From Diorhabda sublineata (Eukaryota > Arthropoda > Insecta > Coleoptera > Chrysomelidae), in assembly GCF_026230105.1 (NCBI RefSeq), contig NC_079477.1, positions 18,481,001 through 18,545,000 of the forward strand: a stretch of DNA of 64,000 nt. Reading direction: 5' to 3'. Below the pieces are notes generated by a model. The model was not told where the DNA came from and made no database searches. It saw only the letters and a program-made list of their open reading frames with translations. A program made the position numbers and the translations under genes. Every line of letters starts with the position of its first letter. Positions within the stretch are counted from its first letter, which is position 1. Positions 47,681-59,048 of the stretch are shown one piece after another.

Positions 47681-48500
47681 CAGGGTGATTCATTAAGAAT
47701 GTCCAATCTCAAAACTGTAGATTCTAGACCTCAAAATATAATGATTCTGCTCAACATGCCTTATGCAAATATTGCTAGTTTCCGAGATAGTTTAAATTTA
47801 AATTTTGGTTTTCGCAATAATTTTTTGTGTTTTCACAATTTCTCTTTGAAAATTGGCAACTTTACGTTTTTTGGCATGAGGAATCATAATTTCCACTCTA
47901 ATTTGACATTGCTAATAGAGGACGCTAGTTACACTTGTTTGTGTTAATTAAATCAAAGTATACTTTTTTGGGGCTAAACTTACAACTAGAATATTAAAAA
48001 GCGTTAAGTTCTACAAAAAAAGTTACTCTTCTTTGATTCATGTAACTCAATCGGTTATCGAGTTATTTCTAAAAAGTTCAATAAATTTTTATTTTTTCAT
48101 TATCCATTTTTATATTATTTTATATTTTTATATTATCCCTTAAATATGTAAAAATAACAAATTTGTGAAAAAAATAGAAAACTTCAAAGCAAATGCTCAA
48201 AATGCCCACCATTTTCTTCAATACACTTTATGATCCACTTTCATAAAGATCTCTTAATATCAAATAATCTTTGTCTATTATTTTTAATTACATCCGCGGC
48301 TTCTTCTATTTTCCGTCGCAGTTGTGGAAGAGAAGTAATTTTTTCTTTGTAAGCTAATGCCTTCATTTGCGACAAAATTGAAAAATCCAAAGGATATAAA
48401 TCAGGGCCTCTTGATGGTCAAGCAAACTCACTTTCACGACCAATCCATCGATGCGGACTGTTCATAATTATATAAGTAAAAGGTTCAAACTTTGATTTTC
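47681..48500 (-). mobile_element. Tc1/mariner-superfamily element: terminal sequence and transposase C terminus
   Basis: Directly after a TA dinucleotide (47679-47680) the sequence CAGGGTGATTCATTAAGAAT is a plausible terminal inverted-repeat end. On the minus strand from about 48480 the frame reads PHRWIGREGEFA, then a stop, then PSRGPDLYPLDFSILSQMKA, LAYKEKITSLPQLRRKIEEA and KWIIKCIEENGGHFEHLL. This is the 'RWIGRxGPIxWPpRSPDLTPLDFFLWGxLK..VY' C-terminal third of a DDE transposase widespread in insects, with the final catalytic Asp in 'PLDF'. About 450 bp of non-coding 3' sequence separates the stop from the terminus. The other end and the N-terminal two thirds are missing. Confidence 0.7.
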
Positions 48501-48549
48501 CATCAACTTTACATTCATAAAGAATAATTTTAATATGAAAACTCATCAG

Positions 48550-49620
48550 TTTAAATAGTGCTACTTTTTAAAATCAAAATCAGAATTGGAATCAGAAAAT
48601 TAACTGTTGCAAATAATATTCATATGAGTGGGTTCTCTTCTTCTTTAATCGTATGATCAACCCCCATTTCCCAGTTTTCACGCTTCATATTATGGGCAGC
48701 CTCCAAAAACAACTGTTCAATATCACTCATTTTATAAAAACAATTTTTTCTTAAAACTTCTCCCTTTATCTGTGCCCATACCAGTTCAATCGGGATTAGC
48801 TCGCAATGATATGGTGGGGATCTAACCACCGTCACTACATGATTTTATACAATTTCATAATTTTTTAATTTTTCTTTCTGAAGGGAACTGAAGGGAAGAA
48901 AAACTGTATTCTTTGTACTTACAGAACTCAATAGTCTTTGAATTAAGCCATTTCTATAAATATTTTTTTCACCACTTCGTTGTGGGCAAGTCTCGAGTGA
49001 TAACTTGTCCATTACCATTATACAGTTCTGAAGAAAGAGATTTATAATTTGTTCGAATTCATGGAGTCACCGGAGCGAGAGGATGCCAAAAACAATAAAC
49101 CATCTTAAACAAAAACGTTTGAACTACCGAAGTGTAATACTATCGGTATTTCCTTTCCTTTTAGTGGATTCAAACCAATGGATAAATTATTTAAAAAAAA
49201 ACCTGTCTTCGACTTGTAACAGTTTCATCTTGTCAAAATTTATTTGGTGTATGTCCCTCATTAATCCATGTTTCATCTTAATAAAATATATTTCTCCTTT
49301 AATTTCTCATTTCTTCTATAGTCTTCAGGTAATTTCTATTAAAATAGACTTTTTTCTAGGGAAAATATTTTTCTTCTAAACGTTTCCAAAGTGTGCTTCG
49401 ATTCATTTCACGGAATCCTTATCATCTCGAATCCTAACAAGAGCTTTGTCTACTGTCGGAATTTCTTTTGGTTTTCCTGGAGCTTTACGTTTTGTTTGAA
49501 ACTCGCCACAATTCTCTTCTTTAATCGCTCAGTAAATTGTAGATTTTCCTACAATTAAATACTGATATTTTTCATTAAGGGCCTATTTTTCGGCGCTAAC
49601 GCGCACCTTCCAAATTTTCC
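48550..49620 (-). pseudogene. Tc1/mariner-superfamily (DDE_3) transposase pseudogene, third copy of the 7.8-9.1 kb family
   Basis: The minus strand from about 49540 reads CGEFQTKRKAPGKPKEIPTV then DKALVRIRDDKDSVK (linker and start of the core). The next block reads NIFY, a stop, then DETWINEGHTPNKF, which carries the first catalytic Asp; compare IFYLDETWIDEGYT in the copy at 7761-9058. SRLAHNEVVKKIFIEMA-like residues follow the second Asp. The open block at 48835-48620 contains VVRSPPYHCELIPIELVWAQ with KGEVLRKN and the catalytic Glu, and the tail ends in FSDSNSDFDF. Multiple stops and frameshifts are present. It lies antisense in the ZP intron. Confidence 0.75.
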
Positions 49621-49900
49621 ATTATTACACTAAAATTCACAATATATTTTTTCGATGAATTTAAAAGTTTGCCAACGTAAGGCATAGATTAATAGAATCA
49701 GTTACCAATGGTAATTTTGAGTTCTTAGTGTAGGGATAAAGGGAGTTGGTACCGCAATATTTTCAAGTTACGAGGTAATCGATAGAAATGAATGAATATT
49801 AAATGTTAATGGCAATTCAAATTTGGGTTATTTGAAATTTTACCTTCCAAGTGCTTTGTCTCTAAGATATTTTTCTTAATTGTTTTTTTTATTTTCGTAG

Positions 49901-50048
49901 CTGCTCCATTGATCCGTACCTATTTGAAAACTTCAATACTGTCGACGGAGATTTTTTGTCAGCTAAATTCAGAGCATTCAAATTTCCGGAATCGACGTAT
50001 GTACAGTTCAAAGGGACAGTGAATGTTTGCTTGGATAAATGCAAAGGG
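49901..50048 (+). CDS. ZP-domain gene, exon D (end of ZP-C)
   Basis: The acceptor TATTTTCGTAG ends at 49900 and donor GGGTAAAT begins at 50049. One base completes the Gly codon begun in exon C. The exon then encodes 49 codons: CSIDPYLFENFNTVDGDFLS, AKFRAFKFPESTYVQFKGTV and NVCLDKCKG, ending on a codon boundary. Joined to exon C the protein reads ..IIYNG-CSIDPYLF.., the standard ZP-C continuation, with three further conserved cysteines. The next exon should encode the 'CSNGQ..' segment, a furin-type cleavage site and a membrane anchor. I did not find it in the remaining 14 kb, so it is either beyond the window or hidden among transposons. Confidence 0.9.
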
Positions 50049-51184
50049 GTAAATATTTTAAATAAGTCTAACACATTAGTGACATTTTTTACTACGTATA
50101 TGAATAATTTGATTGTTAAACGCTATGATTTAGTTGTTACTGACCATTCAATGAACAAATTTTTGTGTCTGTAGTCTTTCATTGTAACTAATCTCGCTAG
50201 TAGGTATTAACTATAAAATAGAAGACTAGCTATAAAACCTCTATAGAAATATCAACTTGGAAACGCGAGAAGGTAGAAAAATAGCTGCAATTTATTTGCA
50301 GCTATACTTAGTAGCGAATTATCGAAGCGACAATTTTAATAAAATCGACTTTGTAACATATCTAACAGATACGCACGCACAGAAGGTGCCATCAATAAAT
50401 TGCTTTTATTGCAGTTAGTTCCTTCTTTTCTTAAAAAAACGCATCAACTTTAGTTTTATTATTATGCTTTGTTTTTAATCGATGACTAGTTGCCTAAATG
50501 ACTTACTTGTTTTCCAAAATGAAGACAAAAGAATATCGGTTTTAATACATAACCAAATTCTAGTTGTTTGTTATAATGTTAATTTTTTTCATTTTTGATT
50601 TTTATACGATATTGCGTTTTTGAAGAAAATCGTGTCCAATAAACCTATAGTTAACAATTATGATTTATCAAGTAAAAAAACGAAAATTCACTACCAATAC
50701 ATAAAAGGGAAAAAATCTCAGGTTCGAAAGCGATAACTCTGTTTTTTAAGTCGTGTTTACTAAAATCGTCATTATTCCGACAATCCTCTATTATGTTCCA
50801 AACTAAACTTTGCTTGAAGTAGATATATGAATATTTTATGAACGCTGCTAATTTTTTTGTTTCAAATTGTTATATAATATTAAATTTATCATGATATCAA
50901 TTTTCAGAGTATTTTCGAAATGACAGTAGACATATTAGATTATTTTTTAATCAAATTAATTCAATAATTTATATAAAATTTATAATGCCGCAACTCTAGA
51001 TTAATTAATTCCCCTATAATGAATACATATTTATTCGAAACTTTGGAATATATTTCAAACACTTTGGTGGTAAGGCCAGATAACTAATAGCGTTAACAAT
51101 TATGTACTTCTAGAATCTCTGCAGGATCTTTATATAGGAATTACTGCATAAATTCTTTATGTCAATACCATCAAAAAAATGCCT
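50049..51184. other. No gene recognised (probable ZP intron)
   Basis: AT-rich sequence follows the exon D donor. It has no recognisable exon, repeat or transposon. Confidence 0.5.
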
Positions 51185-52760
51185 CATTACAGTATCCACT
51201 TGGTTTTAGTTGGTAGCCACCGTTTTTTCGCTAGTTGCAGGTAGTTCAGCTGTATAGATTAAGTATAGAAACGAATTAAAAACAGTTCCTTGTAGGACTT
51301 CAGATAGAATTGGAAAGACATAAGTGAGTGTGTTACTGTATTTTATAAGAAAATGTCTATCTATGTCTAGTAATATACTCTTTAATCCCATTCTTTGTCG
51401 AAGGCTTGCGTGATGTCCAAAAAGGCTTCTGAGCTGTATCTTTTATCTTCAACAGCCTAATTTATTTTACTATCTCATTGTGTACGTGTCCTTTCATGCC
51501 ATGTTTGAATTCCAAATTATGGTCACAGTGTATATTTTTTCAAATACTTTAGACAAAAGAAAGAGTAAGCTAATAGATCTGTAAATGTGTTTTTCTGTTG
51601 ACAGTTCCCTTATTTTGGGAACATAATTATCTGGATTACTTTTAAGGTGATGGGGTAGTAGTTAATACGAAGTATTGCATCAAACAAAAATAAGCACCCT
51701 TTTTGTACATCGCCAAACTAACTGGGAACAATTTGGAAACAAGTTGGATTACGAAATCTCGCAAGCTGTCCACTAAAGATATAGAATAAGCGGTTGAGAA
51801 TTAAAATTATTCAATAGTGCAGTCTGGTGCTCCAACTCCGTGAATACCAAACTAGAAGAGAATCTACTATATATAATATTTATCAGATAAATCTTGGAAA
51901 TCCTTATTAGTGATCAAGTCAAGTCAAAATAGAGTGCCTTTCTTATCTCAATTTCTGTCCTGATTATTTTTTTCACCTTAGATGTTTTCATTTCATAATT
52001 CGGTAGATCTGTTATGTATGGGGCATCTAGAGATTGTCTCATTCTACTTTCGTCAACATCTGGTGTATCTTGCAGAGAAGGCTTAAACTCTTGTTGCGAT
52101 GCAGAGAATTGTATCATGTGAGTCTTTCAAATGTCCTTGTCGCTTTCGACAGAAAGTAATTTGTTTCCACTGTTTGTGTTAATTTTGTCATGTTGCTCTG
52201 GACTTCTTGATTTTTAAATTCTAATACTCGTAGTATTCCTTTTAGCTCTCCTGTCGCTTCATGTACTGCAGTTCTGGTTTTTTTCATTTTTTTCTTAATT
52301 GTCGTTTTTCTGAAAGCTTTTGTTGCACAACATTAAGTAGATCCTCTTCTATTTTCCTCCTCTTTCAACCGCTAATTCTGTATCCAAATCTGTCTTCAGT
52401 CTCCATCGAATTTGATTATAACAAATATGTGATCTGACGATAACTCTGGGAAGCATATGTAAACTAGGTGGGTTCCCCTGTAGAGATAGATTTTAAATTC
52501 TTCTCAGTTATTGCTTTCACCCCTTCCGTTTGCTTGGCATTGTGTCGTCTGAAGCTAAGAATCTATTGCATAGCGTTTTAAAAAATTTTCATATTGTTTT
52601 ATATTAAGGTGTATTACTGGGGTTAGTTGCTCATATTTATCTTCAATAATTATACTAATAGCCTGTAGATAATATTCTGTATACTTTTCCCTTTTATAGT
52701 TTTTATACTTTCTTTAGTTACTACGGCAGTTCCACCATGCGCTGCATTGATTAGTTATTT
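51185..52760 (-). pseudogene. Jockey-clade retrotransposon pseudogene: endonuclease and reverse transcriptase
   Basis: The minus strand reads NAAHGGTAVVTKESIK (endonuclease 'AHGGTAIvik', near 52735) and a decayed 'GDxNAKH' region near 52545. The frame at 52117-51914 gives FKPSLQDTPDVDES and SLDAPYITDLPNYEMKTSKV, the linker before the Jockey reverse transcriptase. It continues with FDAILRINYYPITLKVIQII and MFPK, then SAVEDKRYSSEAFLDI and QAFDKEWD (motif A with its Asp). LSEVLQGTVFNSFLYLIYTA and ELPATSE are motif B. The YADD box and everything 3' are absent. Stops and frameshifts are frequent. The surviving Jockey 3' end at 17490-18180 does not overlap it. Confidence 0.75.
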
Positions 52761-53116
52761 GGTGTGGAATAGTAAATATTAACATATATTAAATAAGTTT
52801 CTATCAATAACGTGAGTTTCGTAAATTAATGTAGATTAAAATAAATCTTTATTGTGATTTAGCAGGCATGTTTTCAATTCTTCTTCTGATTTCTATATCG
52901 CCATTTTATATTTGGAGAACGCACTCATTAAGCTAATTTTGAAATTATGGTGTTCAACATTGTTCCCCATTTGTTTCATGATGAGTAAAGGCCAAATGTA
53001 ACTTTTCTTTTAGTTTCTTATTCACGTTAAAGCCTCGATAATTGCTATTACAATTTGCTCATCTCACTGTATTATATTGGGCTGTGCCTAAAATCCATAG
53101 AGGCAATTATGTTTTT

Positions 53117-53121
<5 letters not shown>
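52761..53121. other. AT-rich spacer, nothing recognised
   Basis: No open frame or repeat was found between the Jockey relic and the (TA)n tract. Confidence 0.5.

Positions 53122-53174
<53 letters not shown>
53122..53174. repeat. (TA)n microsatellite next to a mariner end
   Basis: About 26 TA units run directly up to the mariner terminal sequence ACGAGGATATATTG. Mariner inserts at TA, so a TA tract is a favourable target. Confidence 0.95.
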
Positions 53175-53176
<2 letters not shown>

Positions 53177-53400
53177 GAGGATATATTGAAAAATTCTTAG
53201 GTTACTATAGAACCAAACAAAATTTCAATGTCAAAATATTTTATTACTCAACATATTTTCCTCTTAATTGGATACATTTATACATTTATTACAGCGAACC
53301 TGCAATGTCTCTAGACCTTTCACCATAGCTTTTATTACCTCCTTACCGAATAACCAAAAATTCGGCGGCTTCTTCCACTTCTATTAAATCAAACCTCCGA
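53175..53400 (-). mobile_element. mariner 3' end: terminal repeat and transposase C terminus
   Basis: ACGAGGATATATTGAAAAAT at the border of the TA tract is the presumed terminal inverted repeat. It is followed by the 3' non-coding part. Read from about 53370 the minus strand gives EVIKAMVKGLETLQVRCNK and, in a shifted frame, KCIQLRGKYVE and two stops, which is the mariner C-terminal signature 'RWxKCIxlxGxYVE'. Only this end of the element is present. The other terminus was not found. Confidence 0.7.
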
Positions 53401-53409
53401 ATAAATCGG

Positions 53410-54103
53410 GTTATTGGCCAAATAAGTTATTAGCCAGTCACAACTGTCAATTAAATAATTTAGTAGAAACTATACCTAAAATATTATACATCAAAACTGA
53501 TTTGTTAATTTATTATACCTTATTTGATTAGCTCATTTCTCGAAATATTCGTTAAGTTAATTAAATATTTAAGATGGTTGCGTTCAAAGATTTAGAAAAT
53601 TTGTTTGATGAGGAATTGATTGAGGAAATATAGGAAATGACAGAAAAATAATATATACCGTTCGATATAAAATTAATCATTACAATTTTTGGTCCAATGA
53701 TGAAATTTTTTGACCGTTTTCTTTTTCATTTCCTATCAATTATTTTTAATATAAACACTTTCTCCATTTAGCGACTATTTCAACATTAACCTTAACAAAA
53801 CAAGTGCAAATATAATTAAGCACAGATCGTTGCCACAAACACAGATAATAGGAAACTGTCAATATAAGAACGTTTTTTCGCTTATTTCTTTTCTTATTCT
53901 ATATAGGCATCTTTCATAGTGTTATCAACAGTAGACTATTTGTTGAGTACATAATGAAGTGACAAATACTTAGTTAGTTCGGATTTAAACCAACTAGGGT
54001 GAAGAAACGGTAAACATTTATTCGACAATTAAAAGTTCCCTCTAAAATTAGTTGGCTAATAATTATTTGTCACTTTATTATAATGTGAAGAAACTGGCCC
54101 TAA
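53410..54103. mobile_element. Possible PIF/Harbinger-like non-autonomous inverted-repeat element
   Basis: AATAAGTTATTAGCCAG (53421-53437) and, on the other strand, AATAATTATTAGCCAAC (from 54068) form an imperfect subterminal inverted repeat. The right border, read inward, begins GGGCCAGTTTCTTCACAT preceded by TTA, like the GGGC-starting ends and 3-bp TWA target sites of PIF/Harbinger. The left border is not clear (GGGTTATTGGCC at 53408). A short + strand frame at about 53574-53630 (MVAFKDLENLFDEELIEEI, then stop) resembles an acidic N terminus but is too short to assign. Confidence 0.35.
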
Positions 54104-55920
54104 TAAGTTTATTATATCCAACTAATAATCTTCAATTTATTCTTAATAGGAATAAAGATAGATATAATTTCTTATCAGTGGCGGCCAGTCCCGGCCCTAT
54201 ATAATTTTTTTGTACTTTAGTGTCCTGAATGTCACTGTTAGGTACGTCTTTATACTTTGAAAGTATTATTACATAATAATTATCAAGATCAATGAACTTG
54301 AATAACAAGAAAGTAGGAAAAAAATTTCTGAATTTAACCACATTTAGAATGTTTCTACATCTAGTCGAAAATATTAAAGAAACTTTAGGTCAACCAACTG
54401 GTTAATTAAGGTGAATTATCTAAAATACGTCGGAATGCTTTTTAGACGTCACGAGATATTTAATTTGAATTATGTCAAGAAGATTGAAAGGCGATGCCAC
54501 GTCTGACATGACTCTGCAGTAATATATTTTCTGTTGTTGTCAATAAGACTATTCTGTTAATTCTAGTTATACTTCTGTACCTTGTTTGAAATATTTGACT
54601 TTAGAAACCTTTTAATGTCATTCCATTCGAAACAAACTTGGAAATGATGTAAATTTTTTCTAGTAACCCTTTGCTAATTTTCACATGTACATTTCAAAGA
54701 TAATTTTGTTTCCCATTGTAGTTTTCTTGTGTATACGTTATATTCAGATTTTATTTTATTTGTGACTTTATTTAATTATTTGTATGTTTGTTTCTTAGTT
54801 TATCACAAGCTTTTATCTTTAAGTTGTAAACAATTATATGACAATAAAACATTTCTCTCTCTTTGTAGTTGTATCACAGTAGATATGAGTTGGAGATAAA
54901 CGCACCGTAATTTAATGTGCTTCATAACTACGTTCAGTACATAGTTGCCTAATTATATCAAAGCCGAATTACTATATTTTGAGAATTTTCGATCGTCTAA
55001 TCTATAGAAAAAATCACTGTTTATGGATAAATAGTCTACTATATATCCTACCTGACCCGGCAAACGTTGTTCTGTCATACAAATTATATCTACGAAATAT
55101 TTTTCTAGTTCAATAAAAATAACTAACTTACTATAAGTGTATAAGGATCTACTTATAATCAAAAGCGTTTTATAAGCAATGGAAGTACGCTTTATTTATG
55201 TTAATAAAGTAAACTTTATTAAAGTAAATAATATATTTCAAATTAAAATTCTTGATAGCTGTCTAGACATCAAAAATAATTATTCATATTTTAATTATCA
55301 ATTGGCCAAGAATATGCTACATATAGTGTCCCATAACCACTTTGAAATGAGCCTAATATTCTATATCAAGCTCATACAGGAATGGTAGTCGAATATATAA
55401 AACTGATGTAAATGCTCAAAGAACTTGATGGTCAATTCCTCTACGTCTGTTTACTATGAATCTACGCATTTCTCTTTGCTCTAATTGTTTCTGTTGATTT
55501 CGTTCATCTCGCATCTCTTGCACTTATACTTGTTTATAAATCAAATTAAAATACTTATTTGTGAGAAACTGTGACTCAATATTGTATTCGTTTGCTTATT
55601 ATTTGACTTACCTTTCACAATAATAGAACACGTATATTTATTAAACACGTACACGTTTCTGTTTTAATTTAAAACTATTTGCAAAAAATGTTAGATACAA
55701 TATGTACAGGTACGATAATGGCCGTTGTTAGCGGGAGGTCACAACACGTGTTTATTTACATCAAGGTAAAAACTGTCTTTTCTGTTATTAATAAATAATT
55801 ATTGCAGTGGAATTCAATGATAAATTTATGATTAGAGTAAAATTAACATGAGAGTTGCACAGAAAAATATAAATGATACGTACAACAGTCACTACTACGA
55901 TCGATACAAAAAAGAAATTA
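54104..55920. other. No supported gene
   Basis: AT-rich sequence with small unrecognised frames (54132-54341, 54953-55162, 55179-55388). A patch around 55050-55080 (ACCTGACCCGGCAAACGTTG) is less AT-rich and could be a fragment of a dispersed repeat, but no second copy was found in the window. Confidence 0.4.
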
Positions 55921-56515
55921 TCAATTGAAGTGTTTTATGTTTTCATGTTTTGTTTCTGTTTTGTTTTTTAATTGATTGTAGTATATGTTTATCCTTTTCT
56001 TGAATATGTAACTTATCAGTTTTTCCGGATAATTATTTTCTTTCAATGCAGTTTTAGCTTTTTGAATAGCTGAGCATCTAAATTCAGGATCTGATAGTTG
56101 GATAGATTTATCAGCCATACTTATTAACACTGATCTTTTTTGTGACATAGGATAACACGAATTAAAGTTTAAATATCTTGAGGACCAAGTTGGTTTCGGA
56201 TACCATTCTGTTATTATGTTATTGTTAAATTTATATAATGTAACATCAAAAAAATTGATTCGATTACTTTTTAGTTTTTTATGATAAGAATTGAATTTTT
56301 TATTTTTGTTTTCAATTAGATTTTTTGGTACGGCAGTAATGCAATCATCTACATATCGGAAAAAGAATGGAATATTTATATTAAGTTTGCTCAGGACAGT
56401 TTCCTCCAGATTTTCAATTACCAATTGTGCTATAACACTTGAAATCGAAACCCCCATAGCACAACCATCAATTTGTTTGTATATTTCATTTTCATATTTG
56501 TAGTAATTGTGACGA
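55921..56515 (-). pseudogene. Penelope-like element, reverse transcriptase part
   Basis: The minus strand reads NYYKYENEIYKQIDGCAMGV and SISSVIAQLVIENLEE, then SKLNINIPFFFRYVDDCITA with the catalytic YVDD box typical of Penelope-like elements. NSYHKKLKSNRINFFDVTLY and IITEWYPKPTWSSRYLNF follow, and the frame ends at a stop near 55921. The 178-codon stretch from 56457 is uninterrupted. The segment between 'KKLK' and 'NRINF' is shorter than usual, suggesting a small in-frame deletion. The N-terminal reverse transcriptase is cut off at about 56515, where a GIY-YIG endonuclease piece begins on the opposite strand. Confidence 0.85.
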
Positions 56516-56777
56516 TTTACATAGGGCAGACATCTCAGTATTTAGAAAATAGACTAAGAGGTCATCAATACGATAAAAAAATAGAGCTGCATTAACGAAC
56601 CATGAAGTATCAAAAGAACATAATTTAAATTATAAAGATTCAAAAATTCTTTAAACGGAAGCTAATACACGAAAAAGAGAATTTTTAGAGAGGGTTCACA
56701 TTTATAAGAACGAAAAAGCTATGATTGATAAAAAAGACCTAAATGATTTATGTAAAATTAATAGCTCTATTTTGTAA
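56516..56777 (+). pseudogene. Penelope-like element, GIY-YIG endonuclease part (inverted relative to its reverse transcriptase)
   Basis: The + strand reads YIGQTSQYLENRLRGHQYDK. After a frameshift it continues with ALTNHEVSKEHNLNYKDSKI, a stop, then TEANTRKREFLERVHIYKNE and DLNDLCKINSSIL with a final stop at 56775-56777. YIGQT, the Arg in NRLRGH, and a Glu in REFLERVHI are the GIY-YIG nuclease landmarks; the upstream GIY half is missing. In an intact Penelope element this domain follows the reverse transcriptase on the same strand. Here it is head to head with it. Confidence 0.8.
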
Positions 56778-57039
56778 ATTCTAATAAAACTACAAATAAT
56801 TTTATTGACTACTGCTATATATTTGAGATGTAAGATCTAAGGAAAAATTTATTTTTCTTATTAGAACAAAATTCTAGTTTGATTTTATTCTTATTTTGAT
56901 ATTCATAATGAAGGTGATCTATTGATCAATATAAATTCCGCTAATTGTTAGTGTCAATATCATATTTTATAACAGAATAGACCTAAAATCAAGAAGATTT
57001 AAGTATATCAAAAAGTTTAAGAAATTAGAAAGATGAAAT

Positions 57040-57041
<2 letters not shown>
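56778..57041. other. Spacer, nothing recognised
   Basis: AT-rich spacer between the Penelope pieces and the first (TA)n tract. Confidence 0.5.

Positions 57042-57107
<66 letters not shown>
57042..57107. repeat. (TA)n microsatellite, left border of the R1-clade element
   Basis: About 33 uninterrupted TA units directly precede the truncated 5' end of the retrotransposon. Confidence 0.97.
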
Positions 57108-57113
<6 letters not shown>

Positions 57114-59048
57114 TGGTGAGGACGGATATAATACCATGGATACAGGAAGAACTTGTAACGGCAGCAAATAAAATAAAACCAAAGAAGGCGGCTGGACCAG
57201 ATAAGCTATCACCAGAGATAACTAAGTGTGTAGTGAAATACCTGCCAGAAAAGTGCCTCGATGTGATGAACAGACAACTGTATGCGGGGAAATTTCCCAA
57301 AATATGGAAAGTGGCGAAACTAGTGCTAATAGAAAAGCCCAAAAAAACGGACGATTTAAAAACGTCATACAGGCCACTATGTCTCCTGGACTGCATGGGG
57401 AAAATTCTGGAACACCTCGTCAAAAATAGATTACTTGCAGAAATAGAAGCAAGAGGAGGTTTTAGCAACTCTCAGTTTGGGTTTCGGAAAGGTATTTCCA
57501 CTGTGGATGCACTAGCTAGAGTTCTAGAAATCGCAAAAGAAGCAAAACATGTGGCATGGGCAAACCGTAAGATATGCTTACTTGTAACGTTAGATGTAAG
57601 AAATGCATTCAACTCCGCACCATGGAGAGGAATAGCTGACAGCTTGAAAAAGCGAAACAAATCGCCATACCTAATGCGCATGATCACAAGTTATCTAACG
57701 GACCGGACACTACTTGTAGGTAATACCATTATGGAAGTAACCTGCGGTGTCCCACAGGGCTCGGTACTTGGCCCTCTCCTTTGGAACTTATATTATGACG
57801 ACTTGTTGCAACTGGATATGCCAAGTAGCGTAAAATTGGTGGCCTACGCTGACGATCTTGCAGTAGTAGTAACAGGAAAGATAAAGACACAGGTAGTAGT
57901 AGAAGCTAACATCGCTATTCAAAGAATAGCTGAATGGATGCATTTGAAAAAACTTGATCTTGCATCTGAAAAAACAGAGGCGGTACTTTTGGGTGATCGA
58001 AAGGAAGCAAGAAGACTCACCATCGAAGTCTTGAATAACGAAATCACTACAAAACCGCAAATTAAATATTTGGGTGTAACCCTAGACACAGGTGCTACAA
58101 TGAAAAAACATATTGAAATCGTCTGCAAGAAAGCAGAAGCATCTGCTTTGTCTCTAAGTAGAATAATGCCGCAAAAAAATGGGCCTACAGCAAGTAAACG
58201 AAAAATATTATGTGCAGTAACTCACTCGATTTTGTTATATGCGTCTCCCGTATGGTATGAAACGCTGAAATATACCAAATACAGGGATATTTGCCAAAAA
58301 GTGCAAAGAAAGTTAGCTTTGAGAGTATGTAGTGCTTTCCGCACAGTCTCCACAAACGCGCTGTTAGTGATTTCAGAAATAATACCTATAGAACTGCAGG
58401 CTGAGGAACGATACAAAACAAAAGGCAAACAAAGGAATGAGAAGATAGAGATACGTACTGAAACATTAAATCGGTGGCAGGACAAATGGGAACAAGCAGT
58501 AACTGGACAATGGACTAGAAGACTGATTCCAAATATTAGAACGTGGGTAAACAGAAAACATGGAGAGGTGAACTACTATCTTAGTCAAATGTTAACAGGA
58601 CATGGCTGTTTTGAAGCATACTTCCACAGGTTTAAAATCAGTAATACAACGGAATGCACGTACTGTAGCCAAATGGATGACGCGGAACACACATTTTTCT
58701 TATGTGCAAAATGGAACCCACAGCGAATTGAAGTTGAAGAACAATGTGTAGGAGAAACACTTACTCCAGATAATATTTTACACCATATGTTAAAGGATGA
58801 AAAAAATGGAACATAGTATCGGTTATGATCCAGAAAATAATAGAGACAAAAGAAGAAGATAGAAGTAAGCACAGACTAAAATAAGTGTAAGGCAACGCTG
58901 GGAATGCTGAAGTAATACTTAACGGTAGTTCCAGCACTCTTCTCAGCAGGTGAATCCACATATGAGGGGGAAGGGTTTAGTCGGTCGGCAGTACAACAGC
59001 CAATAGCCAACCCGACACTATCTAGGCACAATATTGATCAGCCTAGAT

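Larger units (their letters stand above)
45841..49900 (+). other. ZP-gene intron between exons C and D (4.1 kb)
   Basis: This phase-2 intron is packed with transposon DNA. It holds an unidentified less AT-rich stretch at 46100-46640 (+ frame 46393-46638), another at 47140-47660 with a coding-like minus frame around 47370-47150, a transposon tail with terminal sequence CAGGGTGATTCATTAAG (47681-48500), and an antisense transposase pseudogene (48550-49620). Confidence 0.7.

Noticed and set aside
47699..47947. 82-codon + strand frame after CAGGGTGATTCATTAAG
   Set aside because: It lies in the 3' non-coding part of the antisense transposon and has no recognisable product.
57025..57468. 147-codon minus-strand frame ending in a long (YI)n run
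   Set aside because: It is antisense to the R1-clade reverse transcriptase, and its tail is just the translated (TA)n tract.
57226..58961. Several further frames on both strands across 57-59 kb
   Set aside because: They are shadows of the single long R1-clade frame.
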